From contig DCAW01000053.1 in the NCBI GenBank assembly GCA_002313895.1, positions 1 through 5,594 on the forward strand: a stretch of DNA of 5,594 nt, written 5' to 3'. Under the pieces are notes generated by a model that saw only the letters and a list, made by a program, of their open reading frames with translations, did no database searches and was not told the origin of the DNA. Origin of the DNA: Dehalococcoidia bacterium UBA1123 (lineage in GTDB: Bacteria > Chloroflexota > Dehalococcoidia > Lucifugimonadales > UBA1123). The translations under genes were made by a program, and so were the position numbers. Positions 1 to 5,592 of this stretch are shown here, piece after piece. Every line of letters begins with the position of its first letter. Position 1 is the first letter of the stretch.

Positions 1-68
1 GAGAATGAGAGAGGTGGCGTATCGTGCTGGATGAGCAAACAAACACAATCCAGCAAGGAGGATGCGCC

Positions 69-626
69 ATGAGCGTTGATGACGTCGAAGAGAGCATAAA
101 ACTGTTTCCTCGATCGACTTCGAGTTTTCGAGCTGGCGTATGATCCGTTCTTGCGGCCCCAATGATCGCCGATGATCGAGCCATCGGTATCATCCGCTGG
201 CAAAATTTCGATGCAGACGCTTATGAAGAGACTGACCTGGAACTGGCTGAGCGAGTCGCAAATCAGATGGCAGGCGCAATGGCCAACGCAAAGATATTCG
301 CCGAAAATCAGCGAAATCAATTGGGGCTGCGAGAAAACGAAACACAATACAGACAGCGATATCACGACGCACCAATCGCCTATATTTCGACCTACGCCGC
401 CGGCATCATCGCGCAGGCTAACGATCGAGCTTCAGATCTGTTCGGCTACGGGCTAGAAGAACTGGTCGGCGGACCCGTGATGGCCCTATACGCCGACACT
501 CCAAACCGCATAGAAAAAGCACGGGACGTCCTTGGCGAAGCGGGCGGCCGCTCCTCTGTTGAACTTGAGTATCTACGCGCCGACGGCAAGCAGTTTTGGG
601 CAGTCTTTCCGTTCAACAAATTCTAG
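69..626 (+). pseudogene. Kinase fragment 1: GAF C-terminus plus PAS domain
   Basis: From 144 the frame reads SVLAAPMIADDRAIGIIRW, the usual last strands of a GAF domain, then LAERVANQMAGAMANAKIF, its C-terminal helix, then a PAS domain (PIAYISTYAAG, FGYGLEELVG, YLRADGKQFWAVF). A TGA at 141-143 interrupts FRAGV-SVLAAP, where such GAF domains usually have Arg; CGA to TGA would explain it. The first ATG after that stop is at 162, inside the GAF. An ATG at 69 follows a very strong AAGGAGG (55-61, 7-nt spacing), but the reading frame already looks GAF-like there, so this may be chance. After AVF (606-608) the frame leaves the PAS sequence and stops at 624-626. Confidence 0.82.
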
Positions 627-832
627 ATGATAATGGGGAAGCGGTAGCGCATCAAACCACAATTGTGGACATCAAAGAGCGCAAGCTTGTGGAACTGCAG
701 TTGGCGCAATCCCAGAAAATGGAGACCATCAGGCAATTGGCAGGCGGTGTCGCCCACGATTTCAACAATCTCCTGACCGCCATTGGCGGATATGCTCAAT
801 TGGCATCTATGGATCAATCGCAGCCCGATTAA
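596..832 (+). pseudogene. Kinase fragment 2: end of PAS and HisKA phosphorylation helix
   Basis: This frame continues the PAS domain after the lost T near 606-608: SVQQILDDNGEAVAHQTTI, then the PAS-exit helix VDIKERKLVE and the HisKA helix KMETIRQLAGGVAHDFNNLL. The His at 755-757 is the expected phosphorylation site for this HDFNNLL type of kinase. The fragment ends at a TAA (830-832) after DQSQPD, but the same frame resumes with YIREVRATADRAGALTKQLL, the second HisKA helix. The stop is therefore a lesion, not a gene end. The nominal TTG start at 596 is not a real start. Confidence 0.82.
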
Positions 833-1606
833 ACACGAAAGTACATCAGGGAAGTCAGGGCTACGGCTGACCGCGCCGGCGCTCTGACAAAACAGCTTTT
901 GGCCTTCTCCAGGCGTCAGGTGGTAGTGCCTGTAGCTCTGAATCTCAATGATCTGGTAATCGAACTCGATAGCATGCTGCGCAGACTGATCGGCGAAGAT
1001 GTTGAACTGGTGGCAGTGACTTCGCCCGACCTTGGCACAGTCAAGGCCGACGCAGGCCAAATCGAACAGGTTCTCATGAACCTGGTCGTCAACGCGCGCG
1101 ATGCCATGTCGAACGGTGGCCGGCTGACCATAGAGACTTTCAATACTACGGTTGAGGGAGGATTCGTCCGACTATACTCAGGTCTGCGCCCCGGGGACTA
1201 CGTAGTCCTGGCCGTCAGCGACACCGGGATCGGCATGACTCAGGACGTCCAGGAGCATATGTTCGGGCCGTCCTATATCACCAAAAACGTGGGAGAAGAT
1301 ACAGTGTTGGAGCTGTCCACCTGCTACGGAATCGTGACGCAAAGCGGAGGGCACATCGCCGTTGATAGAAGCTTGAGTGCGGGAACTGCCTTCAGAATTT
1401 TCCTCCCCAGAGTCGATGAAGAACCGTCGTCTGCGCCACGACGAGACGAAGAGGGGTTCTGGCCCAGAGGGGACGCGACCATCTTGCTTGTGGAAGACGA
1501 ACCGCTGGTCAGGTCGCTGTCCGTCGAAGTGTTTGAGGGGCAGGGGACAAGCCATCGCGGGCCGAGGCCATGCGAATCGCCAGAGCAGGGCGAACGAATC
1601 GATTGA
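833..1606 (+). pseudogene. Kinase fragment 3: second HisKA helix, HATPase_c domain and start of REC
   Basis: Same frame as fragment 2. It holds the second HisKA helix (ending LLAFSRRQVV), the ATPase N-box NLVVNARDAM (near 1079), the G1 box DTGIGM (near 1220) and an ATP lid ending STCYGIVTQSGG. The F-box region reads FGPSYITK where the family has FEPFxTTK, and the G2 box reads GEDTVLELSTCYG where GEGTGLGLSTCYG is normal, so three glycines are lost. After a linker, REC begins with ATILLVEDEPLVRSLSVEV. The frame departs from REC after EGQG (1546) and stops at 1604-1606. The longest ORF uses a TTG at 899, inside the HisKA domain, and is not a true start. Confidence 0.85.
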
Positions 1607-1792
1607 CCTGCTACTCACTGACATAGTTATGCGATTGATAGACGGCAGGGAATTGGCTGACAAGTTCAGGCCGGTACACCCTGAAGCCAAAGTTGTCTAT
1701 ATGTCAGGTTACCCCAGGGATCTGCCAGAACCGGCGCCGAATTTATTGAAAAGCCCATGACGCCCAATATCCTCGTCCGACGAGTGAGATAA
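1561..1792 (+). pseudogene. Kinase fragment 4: remainder of the receiver domain in three frames
   Basis: At 1561-1590 one frame reads AEAMRIARAG, a normal second helix of a receiver domain. A second frame (from about 1590) then gives IDLLLTDIVM with the phosphoacceptor Asp at 1620-1622, followed by DGRELADKF and KVVYMSGYPRDLPEP. From 1733 a third frame gives GAEFIEKPMTPNILVRRVR with the conserved Lys at 1751-1753, ending at TAA 1790-1792. Each junction fits loss of one G (1588-1590 and 1733-1734). The usual Pro after DxxM is Arg here (1632-1634). Beyond the TAA the frame reads TLDAPNG up to a TGA at 1829-1831, so the ancestral stop may have been later. Confidence 0.78.
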
Positions 1793-1796
1793 ACGC

Positions 1797-1829
1797 TGGA
1801 CGCCCCGAACGGGCCGTCTATTTCATCCT
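1797..1829 (+). terminator. Possible intrinsic terminator after the kinase remnant
   Basis: Positions 1797-1802 pair with 1815-1820 (six pairs including one G-U), followed by a C-C mismatch and CCC/GGG (1804-1806 with 1811-1813) closing a GAAC loop. The hairpin is followed only by TTTCATCC, a weak U tract. It lies 5 nt after the last kinase stop and before the convergent SDR gene, where a terminator is expected. The stem is clear; terminator activity is uncertain. Confidence 0.4.
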
Positions 1830-1860
1830 GACCTTTGGCCGAGTGATCCATCCTTGGCAA

Positions 1861-2652
1861 TTATAGTTCTCGGGCGTGAATATTCTTTGCAGTCGCATCG
1901 ACAATCGACATCCCACCGTCAACAACCAGCGTGGTCCCGGTAATAAATGATGCATGGTGAGACGCGAAAAAAAGCGCTGGCATCGCGATTTCATCCACGC
2001 TTCCCATTCGGCCCAACAGTGAAGCGGTAGTCTCCCACGTGATATGGGCCGGGTCGTCGGAGTTTGCCGCCGTAAAAGCCGTTTTTACCCACCCGGGGCT
2101 GACTGCGTTGACCCGAATGCCCAGAGGGGCACACTCCATTGCCATGCTCCGGGTCAGCCCTTCGAGCCCGGACTTCATCGCGCCGTAAAGTCCGTAGTTA
2201 CCATGCAGTGTGGCCGTCGATGAAACGTTCACTACGGCCCCGCCTGTCCGGCGCATGATCGGCAAGGCGTAGGTCGTCACCAGATAGGCGCTCAGGAAGT
2301 TGCCTCCAGACATCTGGGTCCAGCGCTGCATCACAGAACTGGCCTCGTTGATACCCTGATTGCGTTCGCTGCCTCCGGCGCAGTTGACCAGAACGTTAAG
2401 CGCTCCGTATTTTCCGTCAACGTCTTCCATCAGGGCTTTTACGGCATCGTGGTCACCCAGATCAACCAAAAAAAACTCGGACTGCCCTCCGAGTCCTGCA
2501 ATCTCCTGAACCACCGCCTCCCCCTTTACCGGGTCTCGCGCAACTAATAGGACCACAGCTCCAGCTTCGGCCAGGTGGACCGCAATGCTTCGTCAAATAC
2601 CAGAGTTGCCGCCAGTCACCAGCGCAACCGAATCTTTGAATCCCCAGTCCAT
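1861..2652 (-). pseudogene. SDR-family NAD(P)-dependent oxidoreductase with nonsense codon at the cofactor glycine
   Basis: A classical short-chain dehydrogenase/reductase of 263 codons, the normal size; the substrate is unknown. The ATG at 2650-2652 has GGAG (2658-2661) 5 nt upstream. Codons 12-19 read VTGGNSGI, codon 20 is TGA (2593-2595), and RSIAVHLAEAGA follows in the same frame. The family motif TGxxxGxG requires Gly at this position, so GGA to TGA is the likely change. Everything after it is SDR-like: NCAG (90-93), Asn118, Ser143/144, YGAMK with Tyr156 and Lys160, and SPGWVKT. Ser-to-Tyr spacing is 1-2 residues shorter than the textbook value, possibly a lineage trait. The open part alone starts at codon 33 and lacks the nucleotide-binding loop, so it could not bind cofactor normally. 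It is the last gene of the minus-strand cluster. Confidence 0.88.
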
Positions 2653-2713
2653 GTCATCTCCGATACTTTATGCAATTAATGGGGCGACCAGACTGGATTA
2701 CAACCCGCACTAG

Positions 2714-3139
2714 TTACGTCAGATGCTTGATGTAAATAATACTCTCGTGACCGATGGGATACTCGGGTATCGGAGCCACTCTCTGAAATCCCAGTTTTTC
2801 GTAGAACTTTGGAGCCTGAAAACTATGCGTCCACAGGACAATCTGGTCACAGCCTCTACCAACCGCCTCTTGTTCTGCAGCCTGCATCAATGCGGAACCA
2901 ACACCGGCGCCTCTCAAGTCTTCGTGCACCCAGAGGTTAAGAACTTCACAACAGCCGCCCCAGGTATGGCCATTTAACGCCGCGACAACGGCGCCGGCCT
3001 CATTTTCTATTGACGCGTTGAGGAGTTCGCCGTCATAGATTCCCGTCGTTTCGGAGTTGAACTCATATAGTGACTCTTCAAGAAACGCCTCTTACTCGGG
3101 TCGATTGTCGTTACGAATTTTGATCTTGGCGCGCGGCAC
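2714..3139 (-). pseudogene. GNAT-family N-acetyltransferase interrupted by a nonsense codon
   Basis: The family transfers an acetyl group from acetyl-CoA to an amine; the substrate here is unknown. The likely start is GTG at 3137-3139, preceded by GAGGAG 7 nt upstream. It reads KIKIRNDNRPE, then TAA at codon 16 (3092-3094), then continues in frame with EAFLEESLYEFN, ALNGHTWGGCCEVLNLWV, the acetyl-CoA loop RGAGVG (codons 76-81), THSFQAPKFYEKLGF (Tyr113 region) and a C-terminus at codon 141. The WGG, THSFQAP and FYxKLGF blocks are typical of a recognisable GNAT subgroup of about 140 residues, so only one codon is broken. The longest open piece begins at a GTG at 2929 and lacks the N-terminal half of the fold. 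It lies 27 nt downstream of the LLM gene and 61 nt upstream of the SDR. Confidence 0.85.
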
Positions 3140-3166
3140 ATCCCGACTCCTCACTGAAGTTAATCC

Positions 3167-4312
3167 CTACTGGAACTCTGGAATCACGTACTTGCCGAAC
3201 AACTCTATCGACTCCATGACCTTCTCATGGGGGATCGTCTCAGTTTGCATCATTATCATCATCTGGTCGATCCCGGTTGCTTCGTGTTTTTTAAGAGCCG
3301 CGATGCAGCTGTCCGGATCGCCGGCGATGACGACGGCCCGGTCGCTCAGGGTGTCGGCATCCAGGTCTGACCATGCCTTGTGCGCGATGGCCTCGCCGCC
3401 AGAGAAATCAAGCGAGTCTTCGACTTCCTCCTCCTGCCCTTCCGTCTGCGTGTAACGAGAGAAATTCTGAGCCAAATGATCCGGCACTCCGCCCCACTGC
3501 TCCAGCAGTCGAGTGTAAACGTCCTTCTGGCCCTGGATGTACGGCCTATCGGGGCCGAAGAAGTTTTTGAGCGATGCGGCGCCCAATTCTCTGGCTTCGT
3601 TGTTATCCTCCAGGCATATGCCTAGCGTGGAGTTGGCCCACTGGTCGTTGACGAATGCGCCCACCGGGTTGGCCTTTTTCACGTTCTCCTTGTAAGCCTT
3701 GATATACGGTTCTAGCGCGGAGGGCGCGCTGGAGCCAAATGCCAGAACACCGATTCCCTTGGAGGCGGCTATCTCGTAGGTGGCGGGCTGGAGCGCAGCT
3801 ACCCAGATCGGCGGGTGCGGGTCCTGATACGGCTTTGGAAGAACCTGCCTTTCCGGGACGTTCCAGAATTTACCTTCCCAAGAGAACCAGTCCGACTCCC
3901 ATATCTTGGGGATCATGCTAAGAGACTCTTCCCACATATCCCGACTGTCACGAGGGTCAATTCCCATGCCGGTAAGCTCATAAGGGGCCGACCGCCCTGT
4001 GCCGAAATCGACACGGCCCTCTGAGAGATGATCCAGCATCGCAACTCGCTCAGCCACCCGATTGGGGTGATGGTATGGCAGGATCACGACCCCCAGCCCC
4101 AGCCGTATCCGTTTGGTGCGTTGGCTCAGCGCCGCAAACACTAGGTCTGGCGCCGGCGACGCTGAGAATCCTGTTAGAAAATGATGCTCGACGAACCACA
4201 GGTAATCGAACCCCACCTCATCGGCAAGAATGCACTGCTCCATCGTTTCGGTCAGCACTTTGTGGTCGTCCAGGCTGGGCCTTTGCATCTCGTATTGCAA
4301 TGCGAGTTTCAT
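3167..4312 (-). CDS. LLM-class flavin-dependent oxidoreductase (bacterial luciferase-like monooxygenase)
   Basis: A full-length 381-aa member of the luciferase-like monooxygenase family, a cytoplasmic TIM-barrel enzyme that uses reduced FMN or F420 and, in most members, O2 to oxidise an organic substrate. Visible marks: N-terminal strand MKLALQYEM, FDYLWFVEHHF (EHHF at 42-45), ALSQRTKRIRLGLGVVILP, RVAERVAMLD, GRVDFGTGR (99-107), LPKPYQDPHPPIWVAA (158-173) and, near the C-terminus, VVIAGDPDSC (327-336). The ATG at 4310-4312 has GAGGA (4319-4323) 6 nt upstream; the stop is TAG. No frame break or family-atypical stretch is visible, unlike its neighbours. It is the first gene of a cluster with the GNAT and SDR remnants. 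A short acidic stretch (EEEVED, 294-299) lies in a likely surface loop. Substrate and cofactor (FMN or F420) cannot be read from sequence. Confidence 0.93.
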   Translation of the reverse strand: MKLALQYEMQRPSLDDHKVLTETMEQCILADEVGFDYLWFVEHHFLTGFSASPAPDLVFAALSQRTKRIRLGLGVVILPYHHPNRVAERVAMLDHLSEGRVDFGTGRSAPYELTGMGIDPRDSRDMWEESLSMIPKIWESDWFSWEGKFWNVPERQVLPKPYQDPHPPIWVAALQPATYEIAASKGIGVLAFGSSAPSALEPYIKAYKENVKKANPVGAFVNDQWANSTLGICLEDNNEARELGAASLKNFFGPDRPYIQGQKDVYTRLLEQWGGVPDHLAQNFSRYTQTEGQEEEVEDSLDFSGGEAIAHKAWSDLDADTLSDRAVVIAGDPDSCIAALKKHEATGIDQMMIMMQTETIPHEKVMESIELFGKYVIPEFQ

Positions 4313-4453
4313 ATTCCATCCTCTTTTCGAGTTGCGCTATTATCTGGGATTTTGACTATTGCGAGCATCGTATCATCGAGCATACAGAATTTCACTCTGT
4401 CGATTCCCTTTGGACAAACAGGCCGTCTGTCTGCTGGCCGACAGTTGCTGCGC

Positions 4454-4509
4454 TAAATTGTGGTTAAAATGAATCTCTGGGCCGACAGGCGGTTCGTTAT
4501 CACAATTTA
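4454..4509. repeat. Perfect 9-bp inverted repeat with 38-nt spacer
   Basis: TAAATTGTG at 4454-4462 is the exact reverse complement of CACAATTTA at 4501-4509. It sits between the divergent LLM and VOC genes, a place where a regulator could bind two half-sites. A 9-bp direct repeat, GGCCGACAG, at 4436-4444 and 4480-4488, interleaves with it. Either could be chance. Confidence 0.45.
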
Positions 4510-4617
4510 ACCTAAGCCCAGCCGCGACACGAAATCCATGTGCAAAGCGATCACCCGTTTCACTGTCTGCGTAGTCGGTAGAAGTCAGTTACCTGCGTCG
4601 ATTACTATAGACGCGCT

Positions 4618-4646
4618 TTGCCAAATGATAGACTCGGCTTAACAAT
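4618..4646 (+). promoter_or_regulatory. Candidate sigma70-type promoter for the VOC gene
   Basis: TTGCCA (4618-4623, five of six matches to TTGACA) and AACAAT (4641-4646, four of six matches to TATAAT) are separated by exactly 17 nt. Transcription would start near 4653, leaving a short leader with the GGTGGAG ribosome-binding site at 4669-4675. It is based on consensus matching only, and the -10 box is weak. Confidence 0.35.
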
Positions 4647-4679
4647 AGCATCGCCTGAAGTTAAATATGGTGGAGTCGA

Positions 4680-5075
4680 ATGACATCAGAACGCCAGTCC
4701 CCTTCCGGAGGGCAAAAACTGTCGATAGAGCGGATAGATCACATCGCCCTGGTCGCCACAAACGTCGAAACTTCCGTGGCCTGGCACGTCGATATGCTCG
4801 GATTCGAGAACTTCGGAACCGCCGCTGGGTCCATCAGAGCCGTCTGGCTCCCGGCGAATCGGCGTTGGCCCGAAGGTTCTCCGATGTCCATAAGTTGCTC
4901 GATGAGGTTGTTCTGCATGTTTATAACCTATGTTTCAAAGTTGGGGTTCGACGGCGTGAGCGCCGTCTGCGGCCGGGGTCATTTCAATCTGTTCTGGCCC
5001 AATGACCGCGGGGAGATCGTCGAAGCGACAACACAACAAACTGGCTGGAGTGGCAGGTCGAGTCGCGAACGATAG
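4680..5075 (+). CDS. VOC (glyoxalase/dioxygenase fold) protein, possibly frame-damaged in its middle
   Basis: A single VOC-sized ORF of 131 aa starting at ATG 4680 after GGTGGAG (4 nt spacing). The N-terminus is clearly VOC: IERIDHIALVATNVETSVAW (16-35) with His21 as a candidate metal ligand, then DMLGFENFGT. The C-terminus is also VOC-like: SKLGFDGVSAV, then FWPNDRGEIVEATT with Glu115 as a second candidate ligand. Residues about 58-85 (RRWPEGSPMSISCSMRLFCM) do not look like the family. In the other frame, the same DNA (4853-4930) reads GESALARRFSDVHKLLDEVV, which fits the VOC second-half helix much better. A lost G near 4853 and a gained T near 4933-4935 would explain it and restore the frame. 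Function and substrate are unknown; it may be non-functional. It stands alone, divergent from the LLM cluster. Confidence 0.65.
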   Translation: MTSERQSPSGGQKLSIERIDHIALVATNVETSVAWHVDMLGFENFGTAAGSIRAVWLPANRRWPEGSPMSISCSMRLFCMFITYVSKLGFDGVSAVCGRGHFNLFWPNDRGEIVEATTQQTGWSGRSSRER

Positions 5076-5136
5076 CCCCACTGGCTCCATCCAGAATGTT
5101 CCTGGCAAATTGGTTGTGATTCAGGCGATTAAACAT
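4984..5136 (-). CDS. Small unrecognised minus-strand ORF (50 aa) with strong ribosome-binding site
   Basis: ATG at 5134-5136 is preceded by GAGGAG (5145-5150) at 8-nt spacing, better than most sites in this window. The product begins MFNRLNHNQFARNILDGASG and runs to TGA at 4984-4986. The last part is antisense to the VOC 3' end and Arg-rich (LRRSPRGHWAR), so the real gene, if any, may be a truncated N-terminal remnant. I recognise no family. The evidence is only the start context and a plausible N-terminal composition; it could be chance. Confidence 0.22.
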   Translation of the reverse strand: MFNRLNHNQFARNILDGASGAIVRDSTCHSSQFVVLSLRRSPRGHWARTD

Positions 5137-5189
5137 CGGTTCCCCTCCTCGTGTCTGTGCCTGGGTTCGACAGATTTGATTCCTGTCAT
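5121..5189 (-). CDS. Tiny minus-strand ORF (22 aa) overlapping the next start
   Basis: ATG at 5187-5189 follows GGGAG on the minus strand (about 5196-5201). It encodes MTGIKSVEPRHRHEEGNRC plus three residues and ends at TGA 5121-5123, 13 nt past the ATG of the 50-aa ORF. The layout resembles a leader peptide translationally coupled to a second gene, or one N-terminus split by a frameshift. No homology is recognised. Confidence 0.15.
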   Translation of the reverse strand: MTGIKSVEPRHRHEEGNRCLIA

Positions 5190-5378
5190 GATCGGCTCCC
5201 TCTAGCGCTTGGATTCAGCTTACATGCCACACCCCTTGGGGACATTCGAGTTTGCACCTACTCTGGCCGGATGCCAGTACTCAAACTAGGAAGGAGACAT
5301 CTAGGTGCATAGGTGTGCTTACCTAATGATTCGCACGAGTGTTCGTAGTTTTGCCGCCTGGAGGCCAGTAGTTTCCAG
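5190..5378. promoter_or_regulatory. Non-coding stretch with operator-like TAGGT repeats and a hairpin
   Basis: No convincing gene is seen. TAGGTGTGCTTACCTA (5310-5325) has 5-bp inverted arms, and a second TAGGTG lies 8 bp before it (5302-5307), with CACCTA at 5255-5260. CTGGC (5263-5267) pairs with GCCAG (5273-5277), enclosed by AGTTTG (5249-5254) and CAAACT (5282-5287). The region sits between a minus-strand terminator and the small minus-strand ORFs, where a promoter/operator would fit. No convincing -35/-10 pair is seen. Confidence 0.3.
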
Positions 5379-5406
5379 AAAATAAAAAAGAGGGCATTGT
5401 GCCCTC
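5379..5406 (-). terminator. Intrinsic (Rho-independent) terminator, minus strand
   Basis: On the minus strand a perfect 7-bp stem, GAGGGCA with TGCCCTC (5400-5406 and 5390-5396), closes a 3-nt loop and is followed by TTTTTTATTTT (5389-5379). It lies 36 nt after the stop codon of the partial gene at the right edge, exactly where that gene's terminator should be. On the plus strand no T run follows the stem, so it is one-directional. Confidence 0.85.
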
Positions 5407-5442
5407 CTCGAGTCCGTTGGTTAAAATCAATGGGTTTGGCAG

Positions 5443-5592
5443 TCAGCAAGCCGCCTCGTGAACCGTATTGACGGTGTCAGACCATTCGCCGGGTGAAATC
5501 TTAGTTATTGGGCTGACAATATCCCTTCCTACTGAGCCAGCCCACAGCGGTGTTCCAAAAAATACCTGGCCATGGAATTCAAAACATCCATG
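5443..5592 (-). CDS. C-terminal part of an unidentified protein, running off the right edge
   Basis: The minus strand is open from the right edge to TGA at 5443-5445, giving 49 residues. Stretches include CFEFHGQVFFGTPLWAG, VGRDIVSPITKISPGEW and a short final helix, DTVNTVHEAAC. The composition is that of a soluble folded protein, and the stop is followed at 36 nt by a good intrinsic terminator, which strongly supports a real gene end. The other two minus-strand frames close within about 35 codons. I cannot name the family. The rest of the gene lies beyond the window. Confidence 0.62.
   Translation of the reverse strand, partial: HGCFEFHGQVFFGTPLWAGSVGRDIVSPITKISPGEWSDTVNTVHEAAC

Larger units (their letters stand above)
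69..1792 (+). pseudogene. Hybrid sensor histidine kinase pseudogene (GAF-PAS-HisKA-HATPase-REC), multiply disrupted
   Basis: The intact ancestor would have sensed a signal through GAF and PAS domains, autophosphorylated on a HisKA histidine and passed the phosphate to its own receiver domain. Domain pieces occur in the right order but in changing frames: end of GAF (to about 315), PAS (about 330-700), HisKA with GGVAHDFNN (His codon 755-757), HATPase_c with N-box NLVVNARDAM and G1 box DTGIGM, then REC with LLVEDEP, phosphoacceptor Asp at 1620-1622 and the FIEKP lysine at 1751-1753. Lesions: TGA at 141 (probably from CGA), lost T near 606-608, TAA at 830, a loss of about 16 nt at 1547-1560, lost G at 1588-1590, lost G at 1733-1734, and probably TAA at 1790. 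The frame used at 69 is open back to position 9, so the GAF may begin outside the window. The domain assignment is secure; the exact ancestral sequence is inferred. Confidence 0.9.
4313..4679. promoter_or_regulatory. Divergent intergenic region between the LLM and VOC genes
   Basis: I find no convincing gene in these 367 bases on either strand. The two flanking genes point away from each other, so their promoters must lie here. It contains a 9-bp inverted repeat, a 9-bp direct repeat, a plus-strand promoter candidate and a short IR, GCGTC (4595-4599) with GACGC (4610-4614). For the LLM gene, a minus-strand GATAAT (4342-4347) lies about 30 nt from its ATG and could be a -10 box, but no good -35 is seen. 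Confidence 0.55.

Noticed and set aside
623..1060. Minus-strand ORFs across the kinase (also 916-1143 and 1178-1690)
   Set aside because: They are antisense shadows of clear kinase domains on the plus strand with no family features.
1601..1606. A 4-bp insertion near 1603 as the cause of the REC frame change
   Set aside because: It would explain only the last junction. Loss of one G at 1588-1590 joins AEAMRIARAG to IDLLLTDIV more simply, though the alternative is not fully excluded.
2593..2595. UGA read as glycine (alternative genetic code as in Gracilibacteria/SR1), suggested by TGA at an SDR glycine
   Set aside because: The TGA at 141 replaces a probable Arg, other in-frame stops are TAA, and the kinase has true frame changes. 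The stops fit mutation, not recoding.
2593..2595. Selenocysteine at the SDR TGA
   Set aside because: The position is a structural glycine of the cofactor loop, not a redox cysteine, and no SECIS-like hairpin is evident nearby.
3057..3455. Plus-strand ORFs across the GNAT and LLM genes (also 2723-2977, 3380-3625, 4075-4467)
   Set aside because: They are antisense to well-supported coding sequence and have no protein family character.
4667..5005. Plus-strand 112-aa ORF overlapping the VOC gene
   Set aside because: It is the shadow frame. Only its 4853-4930 part looks meaningful, and only as a displaced piece of the VOC gene.
5305..5385. Plus-strand 26-codon ORF from GTG with AAGGAG upstream
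   Set aside because: The length is easily reached by chance, its composition is unremarkable, and it overlaps the TAGGT repeats.
5258..5449. Minus-strand 63-aa ORF
   Set aside because: It runs straight through the terminator hairpin and its U tract, has no recognisable domain, and overlaps the end of the right-edge gene.
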